A stretch of DNA of 64,000 nucleotides from Curtobacterium poinsettiae (GTDB taxonomy: Bacteria; Actinomycetota; Actinomycetes; Actinomycetales; Microbacteriaceae): positions 186,001-250,000 of the forward strand of contig NZ_CP106879.1 in the NCBI RefSeq assembly GCF_025677645.1, read 5' to 3'. The first letter of the stretch is position 1. Each line of letters starts with the position of its first letter. A program made the position numbers and the translations under genes. Shown here piece after piece: positions 27,913-35,100 of this stretch. The notes under the pieces are model-generated. The model was given only the letters and a program-made list of their open reading frames with translations. It searched no databases and had not been told where the DNA came from.

Positions 27913-29544
27913 GTGAACGAAGCACTCCGCACCCGCGCCACCGACGTGTTCGGCTGGCGCCTCCGCCCCGACCAGGAATCCGTCATCGACGCGGTGCTCG
28001 ACGGGCGCGACGCACTCGCCGTGATGCCGACCGGGTCGGGCAAGTCCGCGATCTACCAGGTCGCCGGCCTCGAGCTGGACGGCATCGTCGTCGTGGTCTC
28101 CCCCCTCGTGGCGCTGCAGGAGGACCAGGTCGTCGGACTCGAGCACCACGAGGGCGCTCCCCGGGCCGTCGCGATGAACGCCACGAGGAAGGCCCGTGAC
28201 GTCGCCGAGGCCTGGGACGCCGTCGCCGCGGGCGAGGTCGGCTACGTGTTCCTGGCCCCCGAACAGCTCGCGAAGGACGACGTGCTCGAGCGGCTGCACG
28301 ACGCCGGCGTCGCCCTGGTCACCGTCGACGAGGCGCACTGCATCTCGTCCTGGGGCCACGACTTCCGCCCGGACTACCTGGCACTCGGCGAGGTCGTGGA
28401 GCGCCTCGGCCGTCCCCCCGTCCTGGCGCTGACCGCCACCGGCTCCGCCCCCGTGCGGGACGACGTGGTCGAACGGCTCCACATGCGCGACCCGTTCGTG
28501 CTCGCGTCGGGCTTCGACCGCCCCGGCATCCGGCTCGAGGTCGTCCGGCACGCCGAGGACGCCGAGAAGCGCCAGGCCGTGGTCGACCAGGTCGCCGAGC
28601 TCGACGGTGCCACCGTCGTCTACGTCGCCACCCGGGCGGCGACCACAGAGTACGCCGACGCCCTGGCGGCCCGCGGTCGCCGCGCGCAGCCGTACCACGC
28701 GGGCATGCGGATCGCGGAGCGCGAGGCCGTCCACACCGGGTTCCTCGACGGCGACGTCGACGTGGTCGTCGCGACGAGCGCGTTCGGCATGGGCATCGAC
28801 AAGCCCGACGTCCGGTACGTCGTGCACGCCGACGTCCCCGAGTCGATCGACGCTTACTACCAGGAGATCGGACGGGCCGGACGGGACGCCGAACCGGCCG
28901 GCGCCACCCTGCACTACCGTGCCGAGGACTTCGGCCTGCGCACGTTCTTCGCGTCCGGCTCGCCGCGGCCCGCCTCGGTCCGGGCCGTGTTCGACGCCGT
29001 CCCGGCGACCGGCTCGATCGCCCGCTCCGCACTGGTGGAGGCCTCCGGCCTGTCGGCCCGTACCGCCGGTCGAGCGCTCAACGCCCTGCTCGACGCCGGC
29101 GCCCTGCGCGACGACGTCGACGGTGTCTCCCGGGTGCCGGACGGCCCGCAGGACGCTGACCGTGCGGCACGTGCCACAGCCGACCGTGCCGCCGAACGGG
29201 AACGGGTCGAGGAGTCCCGCATCGCGATGATGCGCCAGCTCGCCGAGACGACGGGGTGCCGACGCCAGTTCCTGCTCGGGTACTTCGGCGACGAGCTGCC
29301 GGAGCCGTGCGGCAACTGCGACACCTGCTCGTCCGGTACGGCGCGCGACGCCTCTGCCCACGTCGCCGACGGTGCGAACGACGCCGCCTGGCCGCCGGAT
29401 GCCCGCGTCGAGCACGCCGAGTGGGGCACGGGCGTGGTGATGAGCACGGAAGCGGACCGCATCACGGTGTTCTTCGAGTCCGCCGGCTACCGCACCCTCG
29501 CACTCGCCGACGTCGAGGAACGCGACCTGCTCGAACGCGTCTGA
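27913..29544 (+). CDS. recQ: RecQ family ATP-dependent DNA helicase
   Basis: A 543-residue 3'-5' DNA helicase acting in recombination and fork repair. Visible in order: Walker A MPTGSGKSAIYQ (~residue 40), the aspartate-glutamate box VTVDEAHCISSWGHDFRPDY (~140), motif V-VI ATSAFGMGIDKPDVRYVVH and YYQEIGRAGRDAEPAG (~300-330), and the zinc-binding Cys cluster CRRQFLLGYFGDELPEPCGNC (start of a four-Cys site, ~445-465). There is no HRDC domain; it ends with a short beta-rich extension. GTG 27913 agrees with the family N-terminus, and extensions upstream are rejected. Confidence 0.93.
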   Translation: MNEALRTRATDVFGWRLRPDQESVIDAVLDGRDALAVMPTGSGKSAIYQVAGLELDGIVVVVSPLVALQEDQVVGLEHHEGAPRAVAMNATRKARDVAEAWDAVAAGEVGYVFLAPEQLAKDDVLERLHDAGVALVTVDEAHCISSWGHDFRPDYLALGEVVERLGRPPVLALTATGSAPVRDDVVERLHMRDPFVLASGFDRPGIRLEVVRHAEDAEKRQAVVDQVAELDGATVVYVATRAATTEYADALAARGRRAQPYHAGMRIAEREAVHTGFLDGDVDVVVATSAFGMGIDKPDVRYVVHADVPESIDAYYQEIGRAGRDAEPAGATLHYRAEDFGLRTFFASGSPRPASVRAVFDAVPATGSIARSALVEASGLSARTAGRALNALLDAGALRDDVDGVSRVPDGPQDADRAARATADRAAERERVEESRIAMMRQLAETTGCRRQFLLGYFGDELPEPCGNCDTCSSGTARDASAHVADGANDAAWPPDARVEHAEWGTGVVMSTEADRITVFFESAGYRTLALADVEERDLLERV

Positions 29545-29553
29545 CGTGCGACA

Positions 29554-29571
29554 CGTGCCCGATCGGGCACG
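29554..29571 (+). terminator. palindrome after recQ
   Basis: Perfect 18-nt palindrome cgtgcccgatcgggcacg beginning 10 nt past the recQ stop. It could fold as a short hairpin. The rest of the gap to 29750 shows no other element apart from the ribosome site of the next gene. Confidence 0.4.
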
Positions 29572-29750
29572 GCGGGGAAGGCGCGGTCGCTCGACCACCC
29601 GTCGGCGACCGCGCTCCACTCCCCCGAGCATCCGCGATGCTGCCGTGGCGGTGTGACCGGCAGGTGACGCCCGGGTGAACACGACACGAAACCGGACGGG
29701 CGTCAAGCGCCGACGGGTAGGCAGGAAGCCCGCAACGGAAAGGAACCACC

Positions 29751-30038
29751 ATGAGCGACCCCGGCATCAGCCCCGTCGACGACTTCGACTCCCAGCAGCG
29801 TCGCGACGACGACATCGACCGTGAGCACGTCGGCCCGTACGAGGTGGACGAGGCCGAGGAGTCCCTCGAGACGGTGACGAACGACGCGGTCGCCGGCGAG
29901 ACGGTGGAGCCGCAGCCCGGTGACGGCTCCGACGACGGTCCGACCGGCGGATCCCCGCGCGAGGGCTCGCCCGACCTGTGGGAGCAGGACGAGGAACGCC
30001 CGGACCTCGGGGGCGACCTCGGCACGAAGCCGCTCTGA
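29751..30038 (+). CDS. small acidic hypothetical protein
   Basis: A 95-residue, strongly acidic and probably disordered protein rich in Asp, Glu, Gly, Pro and Ser, with no hydrophobic core and no cysteine. AAAGGAA lies 7 nt before ATG 29751, so translation is well supported. Short acidic proteins of this kind are frequent in Microbacteriaceae genomes and are unassigned. The gene has its own upstream gap and is followed 43 nt later by a small membrane protein. Confidence 0.7.
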   Translation: MSDPGISPVDDFDSQQRRDDDIDREHVGPYEVDEAEESLETVTNDAVAGETVEPQPGDGSDDGPTGGSPREGSPDLWEQDEERPDLGGDLGTKPL

Positions 30039-30081
30039 GCTGATCAGCCTCCCTCGGGACACGGCTCGGTAGCATCGGGCC

Positions 30082-30447
30082 GTGTTCCGACGAGTCCGCT
30101 CCAGCGTCCGCAGCATGCCCTCGGCAGCGCGGCTGCTGGCGCTTGCGGCGATGCTGCTGGTCGCCGCCTCGGCACACCTCGCCGCCCGCTCGGAGCCCGG
30201 TGGCCGCTGGGTCCCGCTCCTGGTCCTCGGCGTCGTCGGTGCGGTCGTCACCGGATCACCGACCCGCCTCTGGCCGCTGCCCGCGATCTGGCTCGTCGCG
30301 ACGCTCCTCGCCCTGACCGGTGACGCGCCCGTCGACCCCTCGAACACACGGGTCGCCCTGGTCGTCGGCGCAGTCGCGCTCCTGGCGGCGATCGCCGTGG
30401 ACCTGCGGCCCGTCCTGCGGGCGCGACGCCGACGGGGTGCGGCGTGA
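30082..30447 (+). CDS. small membrane protein, unknown function
   Basis: A 121-residue protein with three or four hydrophobic segments (AARLLALAAMLLVAASAHLAA-like first helix near residues 15-35, then ~43-60, 66-79 and 90-107) and basic ends, so likely an inner-membrane protein. The start is GTG 30082. Its stop overlaps a GTG of the next gene (GTGA). A repeat C hairpin begins 13 nt after its stop and may be its terminator. No family is recognised. Confidence 0.6.
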   Translation: MFRRVRSSVRSMPSAARLLALAAMLLVAASAHLAARSEPGGRWVPLLVLGVVGAVVTGSPTRLWPLPAIWLVATLLALTGDAPVDPSNTRVALVVGAVALLAAIAVDLRPVLRARRRRGAA

Positions 30448-31343
30448 CCACCCCACGGCCTGGAGGCGCGGCGCACGACCCGCACCGAGCCTCCCGTCCG
30501 TCTGCTGGCCGCGTGCACGACCGCCACCTGCGTCGGTTCCTCGCCGACAGCACACCCGTGGCCGCGGGCGGCCGCGCCATCCTGCTGCAGATCGCCGACC
30601 CGGTCGTCGCGGCCGGTGTCCGACGGCACTCGGACTTCGCCCGGCGACCCCAGCAGCGGCTCGCCCACACCCTGATGTTCGTCTACGCCGTCGTCATCGG
30701 CACGGAGACCGACTCGGCGACCGCGACGGGCTTCGTCAACCACGCGCACCGGCCCGTCGCCGGCGCCGACGACGTCGATCGGCAACTCTGGGTGGCCGCG
30801 ACCCTGTTCGACTCCGCCCGGCGGGCGCACGACCTGTTCGGCACACGCGTCTCCGCGGCCCGCGCCGAGCAGGTCCTTGCCGCCTACGCGCCGATCGCCA
30901 CCGCGCTGCGGGTGCCGCCGGAGCGCTGGCCGGCCTCGGTGGCCGCGTTCGACCGGTACTGGCAGCGGACGCTGGACGGGCTCGAGGTCACCGACGACGC
31001 CCGCGGGGTCGTCCGCGACCTGCTGCACCCGCGGTTCGCGCCGCTGTGGGTGCGGGCAGCGATGCCCCTCGTGCGCATCGTGACCGTGGGGATGCTGCCG
31101 GAACAGGTGCGCACGGCGTACGGCTTCGCCTGGGGACCGCGGGAGGAACGGCGTTTCCGGCGCACCGTCCGGGTGGTGACCGGGGTGCGGGCGTTGGTGC
31201 CGAGGGCGCTGCTGCGACTGCCGGGGCCGGTGCTGCTGCGGGCGATGCGGCGGACCGCGGGTCGGTACGCGCCGGCCGGCGCTGGTGCTGGTGCTGGTGC
31301 TGGTGCTGGTGCTGGTCAGCCTGCGAGGACCCGCACGGCGTAG
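30444..31343 (+). CDS. oxygenase MpaB family (DUF2236) protein
   Basis: A 299-residue protein (276 if it starts at GTG 30513) of the ER-bound oxygenase MpaB/DUF2236 family, mostly helical and predicted to bind haem. Visible family features: LLQIADPVVAAGVRRHSDF near residue 45, LAHTLMFVYAVVIG, VNHAHRPVAG and the WVAATLFDSARRAHDLF helix. The first ~23 codons overlap a repeat C hairpin, which makes the first GTG doubtful. The C-terminus carries an (Ala-Gly)6 run encoded by six GCTGGT units. It converges with the FHA gene, overlapping it by 28 nt. Confidence 0.8.
   Translation: MTTPRPGGAAHDPHRASRPSAGRVHDRHLRRFLADSTPVAAGGRAILLQIADPVVAAGVRRHSDFARRPQQRLAHTLMFVYAVVIGTETDSATATGFVNHAHRPVAGADDVDRQLWVAATLFDSARRAHDLFGTRVSAARAEQVLAAYAPIATALRVPPERWPASVAAFDRYWQRTLDGLEVTDDARGVVRDLLHPRFAPLWVRAAMPLVRIVTVGMLPEQVRTAYGFAWGPREERRFRRTVRVVTGVRALVPRALLRLPGPVLLRAMRRTAGRYAPAGAGAGAGAGAGAGQPARTRTA
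30460..30505. repeat. repeat C hairpin inside the start region of the DUF2236 gene
   Basis: Arms ggaggcgcgg (30462-30471) and ccgagcctcc (30485-30494, one mismatch), then cgtccg. Same family as 7686, 11413 and 14101, which are all intergenic. Its position argues that translation of the DUF2236 gene starts downstream at GTG 30513. Confidence 0.55.
31281..31316. repeat. six tandem GCTGGT hexamers
   Basis: A perfect 36-nt simple repeat coding for alternating Ala-Gly at the C-terminus of the DUF2236 protein. It ends exactly at the stop codon of the convergent FHA gene. In-frame, so slippage would only change protein length. Confidence 0.8.
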
Positions 31344-31825
31344 TCCCCCACCATCACGACGTCACCGGGCCGGGCGATGACCTGCGCGCCGCCCACGCTG
31401 GGTTCCTGCGCACCGGATGCGCGGACGACCACCGTGCCGTTCGAGGATCCGAGGTCCTCGACCAGCAGGCCGCCGTCCCCGGTCGGCCGCATCGCGGCGT
31501 GCTCGCGCGACACCGACTTCCCCGGGTCGTCGAGCAGGACAGCTCGTCGGCCCGGCGCGGTCGGGACGCGTCGCCCCACGACCACCGGCTGGTCGAGCGG
31601 AACGACGGTGCCCGGCGCGACCTCGAGCACGAGTCGCGGCACGACGCCGATCGTCGGCAGCGGCTGCTCGGTCCGGACGACGGCGTCCGGCTCGTCGTCC
31701 GACACCGGAGCCGCAGGCAGCACCCAGGCGCGGGACAGGTACCCGGCCTGCCGGTCGCGCTCGACGTCGGCACGCGTGACCACCGGGCGCTTCGGAGTGT
31801 CGTCGTCCTTCCGGCGTCGAGCCAC
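31316..31825 (-). CDS. FHA domain protein
   Basis: A 169-residue cytosolic protein with a C-terminal forkhead-associated domain that binds phosphothreonine: VVVGRRVPTA near residue 80, SVSREHAAM (the conserved S-R-x-x-H) near residue 105, and VEDLGSSNGTVV near residue 125. The N-terminal 60 residues are charged and lack a known domain. The start is GTG 31825 with GAGGGG 6 nt upstream. It is divergent from the WXG100 gene across a 120-nt gap and probably belongs to the T7SS-like locus, where FHA proteins often link secretion to Ser/Thr kinases. Confidence 0.85.
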   Translation of the reverse strand: MARRRKDDDTPKRPVVTRADVERDRQAGYLSRAWVLPAAPVSDDEPDAVVRTEQPLPTIGVVPRLVLEVAPGTVVPLDQPVVVGRRVPTAPGRRAVLLDDPGKSVSREHAAMRPTGDGGLLVEDLGSSNGTVVVRASGAQEPSVGGAQVIARPGDVVMVGDYAVRVLAG

Positions 31826-31945
31826 CGTGTACCCCTCGTTCTGGTGATTGTTCAGAAGTGGTGCGAGATGCAACGCGATCAAGTATGGTCGAACCGCGCC
31901 GGGGGTCGCCCGGTACTTCACATACGCATCGGGAGGGCATGCGCC
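31826..31945. promoter_or_regulatory. divergent promoter region, FHA gene / WXG100 gene
   Basis: A 120-nt gap that is clearly less GC-rich than its surroundings. A TATGGT at 31884-31889 could be a plus-strand -10 element, but no convincing -35 was found. A GGGAGGG ribosome site precedes ATG 31946. Confidence 0.4.
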
Positions 31946-32239
31946 ATGGCCAATGTCAACGTCACCTACGACGATCTTCGCAACCAGGCTTCGCAGCTTC
32001 GCAACGGCCAGAAGGCCATCGAAGACCAGCTGAGCCAGCTCAAGAGCCAGATCGACAACCTCGTCTCGTCGGGGTACGTCACCGACAAGTCCTCGAAGGC
32101 CTTCGACTCGACGTACTCGGAGTTCAACTCCGGCGCGACGCAGACGATCCAGGCCATCGACGGCATGGCCGGGTTCCTCGAGAGCGCGGCGAACACCCTC
32201 GAGTCGACCGACGAGCAGCTCGCGTCCAGCATCGGCTGA
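31946..32239 (+). CDS. WXG100 family type VII secretion target
   Basis: A 97-residue helical hairpin protein of the ESAT-6/EsxA superfamily: two long amphipathic helices around a central turn. The turn reads LVSSGYVTDKS, with SGY in place of the usual WxG, a known variation. The protein is Ser/Gln/Ala/Asp-rich, has no signal peptide, and has the family length. It is followed by a hairpin and by further genes of the T7SS-like locus. It is expected to be secreted as a dimer, through the EccC-type ATPase encoded at 40019. The ATG has a GGGAGGG site upstream. Confidence 0.88.
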   Translation: MANVNVTYDDLRNQASQLRNGQKAIEDQLSQLKSQIDNLVSSGYVTDKSSKAFDSTYSEFNSGATQTIQAIDGMAGFLESAANTLESTDEQLASSIG

Positions 32240-32256
32240 GACCGGCTCGCAACGGT

Positions 32257-32286
32257 GGTGGCCGGCGTCCTCGGGCGTCGGCCACC
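32257..32286 (+). terminator. hairpin after the WXG100 gene
   Basis: An 11-bp stem (arms 32257-32267 and 32276-32286, one G-T wobble) starting 18 nt past the WXG100 stop. It probably attenuates transcription so that the WXG100 protein exceeds downstream products. Confidence 0.55.
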
Positions 32287-32343
32287 GCTCTCGCTGCTGC
32301 GGCAGCACACACTTCGAACAACGACTGGACCAACGGGGGGACC

Positions 32344-32637
32344 GTGGGCGGCAGCATCAAGCTCGATCTCGACCTGATCGGGAATCTCGCATCCGACCTG
32401 TCGAGACTGCACAGCGACTTCGACCACGTTGCGGCGACCGCCGACGACTACGAGACCGGTGTCGGTTCATCGACGATCACGAGTGCGATCGCCGAGTTCG
32501 GCAGCAACTGGGACATCCGACGAGGACGTCTGATGGAGTCGATCAAGGCGGTGGCCGAGATGGCCGAGTCCGCGCACGAGGGGTTCACCCAGACCGAGAT
32601 GGACCTGGCGAACAAGATCCTCGGGAAGGACAGCTGA
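32344..32637 (+). CDS. small helical protein, WXG100-like
   Basis: A 97-residue, predicted all-helical protein, same length as the WXG100 protein upstream. It starts at GTG 32344 after a G-rich ribosome site. A central turn reads EFGSNWDIRRG, with a tryptophan near the middle, and its C-terminal helix is charged. It lacks a clear WxG, so the assignment is by size, helix pattern and context. Its stop overlaps the next ATG by one base (TGATG). It could be a secreted partner or a chaperone for the 424-residue protein downstream. Confidence 0.65.
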   Translation: MGGSIKLDLDLIGNLASDLSRLHSDFDHVAATADDYETGVGSSTITSAIAEFGSNWDIRRGRLMESIKAVAEMAESAHEGFTQTEMDLANKILGKDS

Positions 32638-33911
32638 TGGCGCGGCCCGTCGACTGGAGCGCTCTCGACCTGCCCACCGACCCTGTCCCCGGGGACACCG
32701 CTGAGATCCGGCAGTCCGCGACCAACGCCCGATCCGTCGAGCAGGCGATCGACGAGCAGGTGACCCGTCTCCAGCGCCTCGGAGACGGTCACGGGTGGGA
32801 GAGCGAGTCCGGGACGAAGTTCCGCGACTCCGCCAGCGACCTCGCCGGTGCGATCGCGAAGGCCAAGGGCCGCTACACCGAACTGGCCGCGGCGCTCGAC
32901 GAGTGGGCGGCCGGCCTCGACGGCATCCAGCGAGATGCGGACGCCGCACTCCTGGCCGCGCAGGACGCCCAGGCTGCGCACCAGGCCGCAGCGAGCCAGA
33001 CGATCACCGCCGAAGTAGACACGCCCGAACACCAGGACCAGGTCGACGCGCAGGACCGGGCGGTGGAGTCGGCCCAGGGCGACATCGACGCCGCGAAGGC
33101 GACCATCCGTCGACTCGCGGGTGCGTTGGGCGAAGGCGGCGAGTACGGCGACCTCGCCGACCGTGTGGCGAACCGCATCCGGAACGGTGCCGACGACGGC
33201 ATGAAGGACGGCTGGTTCGACCACGTCAAGCAGGCGATCCACGACGCGAAGGGCGTCCTCGAGGTCATCAAGAGTGTGCTGAACGCTGTGGCGCTCGTCC
33301 TCGTCGTGGCCGCCGTGATCGTCGCGTTGGCGATCCCGGGGGTCAATCTCATCGCGTTCGCCGTGGCGGGACTGATCGTGTCGAGCTTGGTCTTCGGCAT
33401 CACGGCAGCACAGGCAGCAGCCGGAGACGCGACCACGTCCGATGTCATCTGGGCGGCGGTCGGGGTGGCTGCTTCCGCGGTCGGACTCGGGGCAGCACGG
33501 GCTGCGTCGTCCGCACTGCCTGCGCTGACACGGTCGACGGCACAGTCCGGAGCGCGTTCAGCAGCGAACACCGCACGTGCTGCCGGTGTGGCCGAGGGGC
33601 CGGTCTACTCGGCGAAGTACGCCGAGATCCAGGCGAGGGCAGCGGAGGTCAGCGGCAAGGCATGGGTGACCATCGTCGACAACTCCGTCACGAACGGAGC
33701 CATCGCACCGGTCTTGATCCGGCAACTCGCCAACGGAGGACCGGTCGCACAGCAGGCGCTGCCCAAGATCCTCGTGCCCGCGGTCACCGCATCGGTGCTC
33801 GGCGCAAAGGGTCTCTGGGACGGTGTCAACGACTTCGCGGGGGACGTCCACGATCTCTGGACCGGGGAGTACTGGAAGAACGCGACGTCGGTCCAGGTCG
33901 GGTCGTTGTGA
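32637..33911 (+). CDS. candidate T7SS-secreted protein with membrane helices
   Basis: A 424-residue protein. Residues ~1-110 look like the T7SS signal/WXG-like helical domain found at the N-terminus of putative T7SS-secreted proteins (GHGWESESGTKFRDSASDL). Residues ~110-180 form a coiled coil. Two or three hydrophobic segments lie at ~215-275 (ALVLVVAAVIVALAIPGVNL) and ~280-300. The C-terminal ~120 residues are soluble-looking and of no known family. It may be a substrate or toxin, or a membrane component; no catalytic motif is seen. It is tightly linked at both ends (TGATG and GTGA overlaps). Confidence 0.65.
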   Translation: MARPVDWSALDLPTDPVPGDTAEIRQSATNARSVEQAIDEQVTRLQRLGDGHGWESESGTKFRDSASDLAGAIAKAKGRYTELAAALDEWAAGLDGIQRDADAALLAAQDAQAAHQAAASQTITAEVDTPEHQDQVDAQDRAVESAQGDIDAAKATIRRLAGALGEGGEYGDLADRVANRIRNGADDGMKDGWFDHVKQAIHDAKGVLEVIKSVLNAVALVLVVAAVIVALAIPGVNLIAFAVAGLIVSSLVFGITAAQAAAGDATTSDVIWAAVGVAASAVGLGAARAASSALPALTRSTAQSGARSAANTARAAGVAEGPVYSAKYAEIQARAAEVSGKAWVTIVDNSVTNGAIAPVLIRQLANGGPVAQQALPKILVPAVTASVLGAKGLWDGVNDFAGDVHDLWTGEYWKNATSVQVGSL

Positions 33912-34582
33912 CCGGGTACCGCCTGCAGCTCCCGACAGGGTGGGTGCGGACGCGCCTCACCGGAGACCTCGACCGCGCGGTCGGAGAAGTCGTCGAACGC
34001 ACGCTTCCGCGGGGGGAGTTCAGCGACTCGGACGGGGCCGCCGCTCGGTGGCGGCTGCGCGACGAGCTCCGGAAGTCGTTCGCGGCCGCTGCGGACGCCG
34101 GCGGAGTCGACATGTACTCGTTCGAGGGCGAGGTGGAAGGCATCCGCCTCCCGATGAGCTTCTCCGTGTCGGTCGCTCACCTCGGGGCGTCCGTCGGGAC
34201 CCTGCCGCTCGAGACGTTCGCCGCGGGCATCAGCACCTCCGGCGACACACAGGTCGTCGACTTCCCTGCGGGCAAGATGATCCGGACGGAACGGCGGTCG
34301 CTCGAACCAGTGGGCGTCGCTCTGCACCGCGCAGGAGCAGTCGCCAACGACGTCAGCCCACTGTCGGCTGCGAACCAGGCGGCGGTGCGGGCGCTCCACC
34401 GTTTCACGACCGACCACGCCGACGTCGAGGTGACGCAGACGACGGTGGACTACCTCGTTCCCATCCCGGACGAGGTCGGCACGTTCGTCGTGGTCTCCCT
34501 GGTCGTGCCGGGAGCGTCGGACGTCGAAGCGCGCGTCAGCCACTTCGACGTGCTCATGGCTGGGTTCGGTTGGACCGGATGA
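33908..34582 (+). CDS. T7SS-locus small protein, possible Mog1/PsbP (DUF1795)-like
   Basis: A 224-residue protein with no signal peptide or membrane helix. It begins with YRLQLPTGWVRTRLTGDLDR and ends with a strand-helix pattern closing in FDVLMAGFGW. This shape recalls the Mog1/PsbP/DUF1795 fold, which includes Eag chaperones of type VI effectors with membrane helices. The gene follows a candidate substrate that has such helices, overlapping it by 4 nt (GTGA). A chaperone or immunity role is an inference. The N-terminus resembles the products at 37313 and 38374. Confidence 0.55.
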   Translation: MTGYRLQLPTGWVRTRLTGDLDRAVGEVVERTLPRGEFSDSDGAAARWRLRDELRKSFAAAADAGGVDMYSFEGEVEGIRLPMSFSVSVAHLGASVGTLPLETFAAGISTSGDTQVVDFPAGKMIRTERRSLEPVGVALHRAGAVANDVSPLSAANQAAVRALHRFTTDHADVEVTQTTVDYLVPIPDEVGTFVVVSLVVPGASDVEARVSHFDVLMAGFGWTG

Positions 34583-35100
34583 CCGAACTGCACGTCCCGG
34601 TCACGAATGCGATGTCCCGGCTCGACGTCCGATCCGACCGCATCGAGATCGGAGGGGACACGGCACCGCGCGACCGTGAGGACCTGCTGGAGCTCGGCCG
34701 ATTGCTCGCGGCGCGCGGGGCGGACGCCGCGTGGGCGATCCTCGACGGGTCGGATGCATCGATCGCATCCTGGGTAGCCCTGACCGTCGTTCCACTCCTC
34801 GGCACGACGCCTGGTGTCCTGCGTCGCGGAGCGCGCCACGACGATCCGATCGAGGTCGACGAGGACATGCGGAACACGGCGCTCGGACCGGCCCTCCGCC
34901 TTCGGCAACGCATCGCCGTACCAGCGCCGACGGCGCAGGACGCCGCGGGCCTGATCGTGAGCGAGAGTCTCGACTGGTCGTGGGTCCTGCCCGGGGACAT
35001 GATGTTGTCCGTGAACGCGAACACCACACAGCTCGTCTACGCCGACTGGGTCGCCGACCAGGTCGATCGGGTGGCGCTCGGCATCGACCTTGTCCGCTGA
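34579..35100 (+). CDS. T7SS-locus small protein of unknown function
   Basis: A 173-residue soluble-looking protein. The end of the sequence (SWVLPGD, then a beta strand, then VADQVDRVALGIDLV) resembles the ends of the 33908 and 36571 products, which suggests a shared fold. No known domain is recognised. ATG 34579 overlaps the preceding stop (ATGA), and the next gene starts 11 nt before its stop, so it is part of one continuous operon. Confidence 0.55.
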   Translation: MTELHVPVTNAMSRLDVRSDRIEIGGDTAPRDREDLLELGRLLAARGADAAWAILDGSDASIASWVALTVVPLLGTTPGVLRRGARHDDPIEVDEDMRNTALGPALRLRQRIAVPAPTAQDAAGLIVSESLDWSWVLPGDMMLSVNANTTQLVYADWVADQVDRVALGIDLVR

